From Allolobophora icterica (Eukaryota; Annelida; Clitellata; Crassiclitellata; Lumbricidae), in assembly GCA_963556255.1 (NCBI GenBank), contig OY744607.1:48146346-48210345 (forward strand): 64,000 nucleotides of DNA, written 5' to 3'. The notes under the pieces are model-generated. The model did no database searches. It saw only the letters and a list, made by a program, of their open reading frames with translations, and was not told where the DNA came from. The first letter of the stretch is position 1. Each line of letters starts with the position of its first letter. Positions 58,247 to 64,000 of this stretch are shown here, one piece after another. The position numbers and the translations under genes are program-made.

Positions 58247-58585
58247 CTAATTCAAAGAACCTCCCGCTTGTATCTCAACGTTATGAAGGAAGCAATGGGC
58301 AACTGACTGTCCAACCACGCCCTGCCATGGGTTTTCAAAGTCTGCAAACAGTCGATACACACAATTCCAGAACCCTAATAGCTTATAGGTGTGAATCCAG
58401 TGCGACAGTACAGTAGCTTTAAATGTTTGTTTTTCTATAGCGACTGTATGTCCTAGAACCTGCTCATTATTCAGTGAACTGATCGGGTGAGATCCTTCAT
58501 CACCACTGCCATTTGAATGATTGCCACACCATTTAAGGTCCCCGTGAATGGACTGTGCTAGTCCAAGATTCAAATCTCTGATCAA
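58247..58585 (-). other. Unidentified 112-codon open frame
   Basis: Starts at ATG and is open to 58247; contains EKQTFKATVLSHWIHTYKLL. No motif recognised and no splice context with perlecan. It may be a piece of a mobile element. Confidence 0.2.
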
Positions 58586-59136
58586 GCCACCATCGGGAAG
58601 CGAACCGTGATCCGGTGCATGATGTAGGTAACTGGGGCAGTATTGTGAGATTATAGAACAATCTCCCTAGGTGAGAATTACATTTTTTTAAAATTAAATA
58701 GATATATTCTTAATTAAAATATTAATACAGATAATAGTTCAGGACTTGTACATGGAAACGGAAGGGAGGTGAGCACCTGCTTCTATCGGGCAGGTGACGA
58801 CCGAATCTGAAGTGGCTTACGATTGGTCAGCGGGGCGTCAGCTACCGCAAGGCATACAAGACAGTGAGGGCGTAGTTACTGACCGGCGGTTATGGTAATT
58901 AAACCGGCAGGAGGGCTAGCCTCCGGCGCGGGCCAGGCGACGGGTAACTGTCAACCATAGCTCAGGCACGTCTACAATGAATAAGAAATAAAGATAACGA
59001 GCAGCCTATCATATAAGGGGGGTGGGACGATCCACTAAACGGTCAAACACATAATCCAGCCAGGAAGGAGCTAAATAAAATAACTCTGATTGGACAGCGG
59101 AATTACCGACTGTAGTAAGGCTTTATCAAAATTAAC

Positions 59137-59144
59137 TATAAAAA
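59137..59144 (+). promoter_or_regulatory. Possible TATA box of the retrotransposon LTR
   Basis: TATAAAAA, about 1.4 kb upstream of the gag ATG and just upstream of the tandem repeat leader. The position would suit an LTR promoter; no other support. Confidence 0.3.
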
Positions 59145-59325
59145 TCGATGCAAGCCGCCATTCGAGAGTCAGCTACGGAGGAAGAAGACGACCCGGAGAA
59201 AACCTGGAAGAAGAAGCTCGCTCAACCTGGAGAAGAACCAACAGACGTTCACTCCGCGCAACCGAGTCAGCCAAGGAGAACAAAGGAAGAAGACGAATCG
59301 AGCAGAGTTATACAAAGGCTCACTC

Positions 59326-59775
59326 GAATATACTGCCGTGCTGATCCAGAAGTGCGATTGAGACGCGCTATCTACAGACCTACATACTGCCGTGCTGATT
59401 CAGACGTACAAATGAGACGCTCTATCTACACGCTGCCGTGCTGATCGTGCCAAGTGCTGACGAGAGACGCACTATCTACCGACCTACTGCCGTGCTGATT
59501 CAGACGTACAAACGAGACGCGCTGTCTACCTATCTACACACTGCCGTGCTGATCGTGCCAAGTGCTGACGAGAGACGCACTATCTACCGACCTACTGCCG
59601 TGCTGATTCAGACGTACAAACGAGACGCGCTGTCTACCTATCTACACACTGCCGTGCTGATCGTGCCAGGTGCTGACGAGAGACGCACTATCTACCGACC
59701 TACTGCCGTGCTGATTCAGACGTACAAACGAGACGCGCTGTCTGCTGATCTACTAACTGCCGTGCTGATTCTGGA
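59326..59775 (+). repeat. 54-bp tandem repeat organised as 108-bp dimers in the retrotransposon leader
   Basis: About eight units, each starting CTGCCGTGCTGAT. Two unit types alternate (…CGTGCCAAGTGCTGACGAG… and …TCAGACGTACAAACGAG…), giving three near-identical 108-bp dimers flanked by diverged units. A reading frame of 114 codons stays open through the block because 54 is a multiple of three; I do not regard it as a gene. Confidence 0.85.
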
Positions 59776-60542
59776 GTGCTAACTAGACGTACTACCGAAT
59801 CGCTATCCTTCATTCTACACGATTTTGTCCAGGATCTACCAAACCTCACCTTCTGCGCAAATTCTTAAGCTACGAGTTCCTCTCATATTCTTGCGACGGC
59901 GAAAACACCTCGGGCCGCCATTGTGACCTACATGTGATCACCGTCCTCACCCAGGGTCGCGAGAGAACGTCGCCGTGTATCGCTCTGCCGTTAAGCGCCG
60001 TCTGTCGACTAAATATCTGGGCCACTGCAACGACTGCGTGTTTCGTGTTTGAAGAGCGCATTACAACCGATCGTTATATATATAGATTATCTGAGCGTCG
60101 ACCTACTCTGCGCTAGTCTGGCTACGCAGCGTATAGTTAATAGAAATTAAGAGCTACTCGTTAATTAGGTCTAATTAAGGTGCGAAAGCATTGTCTGATT
60201 TGCGAGTCTCGACGTCATTTACGTGTTTAAGCGATTCATCGTGCTGTCGTGCTGGAGAAAACGGAATTCAATTGTGCTGTGTCTGAATCTTACGACGTCA
60301 AACAACCCTAGCCCAACCTTCGTCATAAAATTGGGGATCTGAAACTATTCTAAATTACAGATACTAGGTTTAATTAACAGAACGATCGCAAGCAGATTCA
60401 TCCTAAACTAAAACTTTAATTAGTCATCAAGCACTATATAAAAATTTCATTAGTGCTAAGTAGTGCTTTCTATGTAACGGCTTTTAGTAAATTCTATGCA
60501 AAAGGTGTTGAAACAGAGTAATACTAATAATTGATCAACACA

Positions 60543-63500
60543 ATGTCTTCGAGCAGCATTAATTCGTCAGATAGAGTCAACCGTGCGGTAAGTGAGTATG
60601 GAAGTGATGACGAACAGGCACATCGTCAACCTGAGTCTTCAGGTGTTAACTTGAGCGAGTCCATGGCCAGATTACATGAAGTAATAGGGAATATGGCTAA
60701 TAGTTTGGTCGCTGTAGCTTCACAACAGCAAGTCATGGTGACACAGCAAAGTTCTGTAGACTCTAGACTGATGTCTCTAGGTAATCAACAAAGTGCTGTA
60801 GACTCGAGACTAAGGACTTTAGATTCTCGTCAATCAGACATGTACGAGCGAATGACGGGTTCAGTCGAGCACTTGGCTCACCGGTTAAACCGGATGGAGC
60901 AATCCATAAGCCCCATCGTGGTATTCCAAGACCCTGGTCGTGATCCCCCCACGATTGCAGAACAATGTTCTGCCCCGCCTACCATTCGTGACCACCAGTC
61001 GTCGGTCCTAGTGAGTTCAGATGCATATCTGGAGACTGGGGGTCTCACTATGGACACCATCGGGTTACGGAGGAGTCGAAGGCTGTTGGAGCGCCAGTCA
61101 AGATTTGATAATGTAGCAACTTCGACTGCTTCTGTAGCGCCAATTGCCACCTCTCTACCTCTTCCTCTGATGGGGAGAAATGAAGGCCAAACCGGACATA
61201 TCCCACAGCTTGACCTAGCAAATCAAGTATGTCCCGGAGAGGCTGATCCCTCTATGTTCTATGATGACGAGAGATACCACATGGGCGGAAATCGAACTTC
61301 CGGGCAGGGAAACGGTTCCCTCCCCAACAAGGGACCTGTGGCCTGGCTCCCGGAGGTCGAAACTTTCCATACTGGCGACGCCGATGGGATTGGTTTTAAT
61401 GTAGGAAGAGGTTTCCATACTGATGACTTGGATTCAGATATTGTAAGTAGAAGAAGAATTTCATTAGAACAGAGGGATGAAGGCGACGAGGTAACTAATC
61501 AGAGGGAAGAGGTAAGGTGGAATCAGAATAACACTAGACAGGATTTGAGTAGGATCAACGTTGGTGAGAATGATAGGATCATGGAAGCCAGCGGTAGACA
61601 AGTAACTTTTGCCCCAAGAAGCATTTATGTAGAGCCAGAATCAAATGAAATGCAGAGCAATGAATTGTATCTAAGTAACAGAGATGAGTACTTGCGATCG
61701 TCAGAGATTAGAAATAAGGAGAATTTTGACTTTTTGGCAAATTCTAACCATTTGATTAATGATAACTCGGGGGGACGAAAGAGACCTGCGCTAACCGAAA
61801 TGTCAGTCAACGATGCAGACCGTCATCAGTCGGCCTTTCAACCAATCAGACGCATGGATGGACACCCTACGCAAACGGAAGATTGTCGCTACAACAATCG
61901 GATGGAACCAGTTACAGTGCAACCGCGTGACGTCATTCGCACTTCCGCCGCGCAGATCAACGGACACGTGCGAACAGATCACCAACCCAGACCAGCGTTT
62001 CTCACTGTCCAAGAAGTGGAGTCAGCCATCTTCAACCCATACGTCACATCAGGAGTTACCAACCAACCACGTGATCAACCTAGACGGATGACTATGTGGG
62101 AAGATCGATTTCCGGTGTCGATGGCGTACAACTACCGACCACCAGAACTGCGTCGACCCGAAGCCGTTCGAGAAGAACGACTGATCTATTCGTCTGCACT
62201 AGGAGGATGTCGAGCTGCGATTGGAGAAAGACCACCTTATGTCGGAAGATTACCTAATGACGGGGTAAGAGATAATCATCTTACTTACGAGCATCGTCAG
62301 GAACCTAACATGGCTGCAATGACCTCTTGTATGCAGTATCCCCGGACGAACCTGACAGCTGCGGTTAGCTATGAACGTCCGCCTGATTTGAATAATTGGA
62401 TGAATCAGATGCCTAGAAACGGATGCGAACAAACCGGAAATGCAGTGTCGCAACCAGAAATGAATGAGAGGTACGTCACAAGGACAGAGAACCAGTCCAA
62501 GGGAGTGTTGGCTTTAAATTCTTATGATGGTTCAAGTTCCCTTGATCTATTCCTTACGAGATTTAAGATATGCAGAATACATAATCACTGGGGAGAAGGA
62601 GACAGTTGGCGCCATCTAGTGTGTGCACTACAGGGCCAGGCCGCTAATTTACTTGCAGAATGGGATGCAGAGGAGTTGTCGACAGTAAGTAAACTGGTCG
62701 ATAGATTAGAGCAGAGGTTTGGAACAAGTTCGAGGGGGAGGTACTTTCAATCATTGCTCCAGAACAAAAGGCAGAAAGAAGGTGAGAGCGTGGAGGACTT
62801 AGCTTCTTCCATACGCCAATTGATCTCGGTAGCCTACAAAGGATTGTCGTCGAGTCATATTGACGGTTTAGCGATAAAGAGTTATTGTGACGCGCTAGCA
62901 GACAGAAAGTTAGCGTCAGAACTTTGCCTGAGGGAGTGCAAAGATCTACAGGAGGCGGTAGATTACTCGATTCGATGGAGGCATGTAATGGCTGACGAAA
63001 CACTGCGTAACCGACACCATTCCCCTCCGCACAGACGTGTTAATTGTATACAGAACGTGGAAGCCAGAACACGACGCAGACGACGGCCTCAGTGGTGCGA
63101 CATGAATAGGCACTACTCTAGGAACCAATCGTACTTTGCTCCTAGACCAAACGGAAGAGTCTACGTACTCGAGAACGAAACTCCGACAGGGAACCAGATG
63201 AAACCTGCCGCGCCCCCTTTATCGATCAAACCCCCGAGACGCGTTCTACCGCTAATGGACATAAACGCGCGACATCCACCTCCTCCCAATTACCCACGAT
63301 CTTCAAGGACCTACCGACGAAGTCGTACAGACTATCGACCGAGCTCGAGAAATCAGTGGCGACAAGAACAAAGAGAGAAGCAGGACGACAAAGTGTGCAT
63401 CGAAATAGGTATATTTGGGAAGAAGGTTTTATCGCTTCTTGACAGCGGATCTAGATGCTCGATCGTTCCATCGCATTTGATCAACAGTAAATACATGCGA

Positions 63501-64000
63501 CCTCCAAGACCAGAAATGTCGACTGCTAGCGGAGAAAAATTGTCTACCCTAGGCACGGCATTCATCAAATGTCTTGTGAATGACGTTCTGATTGACTTCC
63601 CTTGTGTTCTGTCAGATCAAGTTAGTTGTGTTCTAATAGGTTCGCAATGGCTTCGTGATAATTCGGCAATTCTTGATTTTGGAAAGGGAACTTTATGGTT
63701 GGGAAAGCAGCAAATGGAAGTGCAATGTTTAAATCGCCCAAATCGAGCTGATGTGTTCAGTACGCATTGTACGGAACTTATTCCAGAGGAGCGACCGTCC
63801 AGCAGCCAAGCGCCAGATACAGCTTTGATTAATGACCTTCCCTCCCCAACAGCTGTCACTGAGCGACGGAGACGCCTAAATCGTAGACGGAGACTACAAC
63901 GGAGACTCGCGGCTCTCAAGCCAGCTCCAGTTTCAAGCGCCGAGACCGCAACAACAAGTTCTACTTCCCCCACACCAGATGTTTATCTTCAGCCAACCCT
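60543..64000 (+). CDS. Gypsy-like retrotransposon Gag-protease polyprotein (open at window end)
   Basis: Open for 1152 codons from the first ATG after an in-frame TAA. Residues about 38-122 look like a coiled coil rich in Q, S and L. Residues 123-650 are low-complexity and unrecognised. Residues about 655-820 match the Ty3/gypsy gag core, with SSLDLFLTRFK, RLEQRFGTSS and ESVEDLASSIRQLI. An arginine-rich stretch near 850 stands where a CCHC zinc knuckle is usual; none is present. Residues about 955-1065 are a retropepsin with catalytic DSG at 967 (LLDSGSRCSIVP) and the flap-distal VLIGSQWL. Reverse transcriptase and integrase should follow past 64000. It lies opposite to, and upstream of, the visible perlecan exons. 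The unbroken frame suggests a young copy. Confidence 0.85.
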   Translation, partial: MSSSSINSSDRVNRAVSEYGSDDEQAHRQPESSGVNLSESMARLHEVIGNMANSLVAVASQQQVMVTQQSSVDSRLMSLGNQQSAVDSRLRTLDSRQSDMYERMTGSVEHLAHRLNRMEQSISPIVVFQDPGRDPPTIAEQCSAPPTIRDHQSSVLVSSDAYLETGGLTMDTIGLRRSRRLLERQSRFDNVATSTASVAPIATSLPLPLMGRNEGQTGHIPQLDLANQVCPGEADPSMFYDDERYHMGGNRTSGQGNGSLPNKGPVAWLPEVETFHTGDADGIGFNVGRGFHTDDLDSDIVSRRRISLEQRDEGDEVTNQREEVRWNQNNTRQDLSRINVGENDRIMEASGRQVTFAPRSIYVEPESNEMQSNELYLSNRDEYLRSSEIRNKENFDFLANSNHLINDNSGGRKRPALTEMSVNDADRHQSAFQPIRRMDGHPTQTEDCRYNNRMEPVTVQPRDVIRTSAAQINGHVRTDHQPRPAFLTVQEVESAIFNPYVTSGVTNQPRDQPRRMTMWEDRFPVSMAYNYRPPELRRPEAVREERLIYSSALGGCRAAIGERPPYVGRLPNDGVRDNHLTYEHRQEPNMAAMTSCMQYPRTNLTAAVSYERPPDLNNWMNQMPRNGCEQTGNAVSQPEMNERYVTRTENQSKGVLALNSYDGSSSLDLFLTRFKICRIHNHWGEGDSWRHLVCALQGQAANLLAEWDAEELSTVSKLVDRLEQRFGTSSRGRYFQSLLQNKRQKEGESVEDLASSIRQLISVAYKGLSSSHIDGLAIKSYCDALADRKLASELCLRECKDLQEAVDYSIRWRHVMADETLRNRHHSPPHRRVNCIQNVEARTRRRRRPQWCDMNRHYSRNQSYFAPRPNGRVYVLENETPTGNQMKPAAPPLSIKPPRRVLPLMDINARHPPPPNYPRSSRTYRRSRTDYRPSSRNQWRQEQREKQDDKVCIEIGIFGKKVLSLLDSGSRCSIVPSHLINSKYMRPPRPEMSTASGEKLSTLGTAFIKCLVNDVLIDFPCVLSDQVSCVLIGSQWLRDNSAILDFGKGTLWLGKQQMEVQCLNRPNRADVFSTHCTELIPEERPSSSQAPDTALINDLPSPTAVTERRRRLNRRRRLQRRLAALKPAPVSSAETATTSSTSPTPDVYLQPT

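Larger units (their letters stand above)
58748..60330 (+). mobile_element. 5' LTR or untranslated leader of the gypsy-like retrotransposon (borders approximate)
   Basis: Sequence upstream of the gag ORF is unlike the AT-rich introns. It has a TATA-like TATAAAAA at 59137-59144, a tandem repeat block, and near 60331-60350 a TTGGGGATCTGAAAC segment in the position expected for a primer binding site. The LTR pair cannot be compared because the 3' LTR is outside the window, so neither border is proven. Confidence 0.4.

Noticed and set aside
59438..59782. 114-codon open frame in the retrotransposon leader
   Set aside because: Its openness follows from a repeat period divisible by three; no start context or family match.

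Overview
The window is animal nuclear DNA: small exons with GT/AG splice sites in long introns, and about half or more of the sequence is transposon-derived. The minus strand carries most of one very large gene, an orthologue of perlecan (HSPG2, the basement-membrane heparan sulfate proteoglycan; trol in flies, unc-52 in worms). I find 51 exons from 56782 down to 2106. They join in one reading frame, about 6.58 kb or 2192 codons, with every exon-exon phase compatible and no in-frame stop seen. Both ends of the gene lie outside the window. No species can be named; a marine invertebrate is my guess from the repeat content and from LDL receptor modules far more numerous than in vertebrates.

Transcript order runs from high to low coordinate. 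At 56.8-40.4 kb are 22 LDL receptor class A (LDLa) exons. An Ig domain split over two exons follows (39.25 and 37.9 kb), then three more LDLa exons (37.2, 35.7, 35.0 kb), then the conserved perlecan Ig domain with the WRLNWGH motif (34.2-33.9 kb). Domain III covers 31.4-2.1 kb: laminin EGF-like (LE) half modules, a first laminin IV (laminin B) domain, an LE cluster, a second laminin IV domain, a second LE cluster, and the start of a third laminin IV domain. All LDLa exons are phase 1-1, so each can be duplicated, lost or skipped without changing the frame. The 41-52 kb part shows recent duplication of exon-plus-intron blocks, a chimeric exon and decayed exon stubs.

Introns are packed with mobile elements. 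About a dozen are short non-autonomous hAT-type elements, most with 8-bp target duplications that can be read directly. Others are a 1.0-kb mariner-type element nested in a TTAA-flanked element, a 4.3-kb foldback-like element with 1.3-kb inverted arms of ~168-bp tandem repeats, pieces of several LINEs (two interrupted by later insertions), tRNA-derived SINEs, and many minisatellites. One minisatellite repeats the 5' splice site of the exon next to it.

From about 58.7 kb to the right edge is the 5' part of a Ty3/gypsy-like LTR retrotransposon on the plus strand: a long leader or LTR with a 108-bp higher-order tandem repeat, then one ORF open to the window end. That ORF has a large novel N-terminal region, a retrotransposon gag core and an aspartic protease (DSG). 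Exon borders come from reading splice consensus, frame and family similarity by eye; no search or transcript was available.
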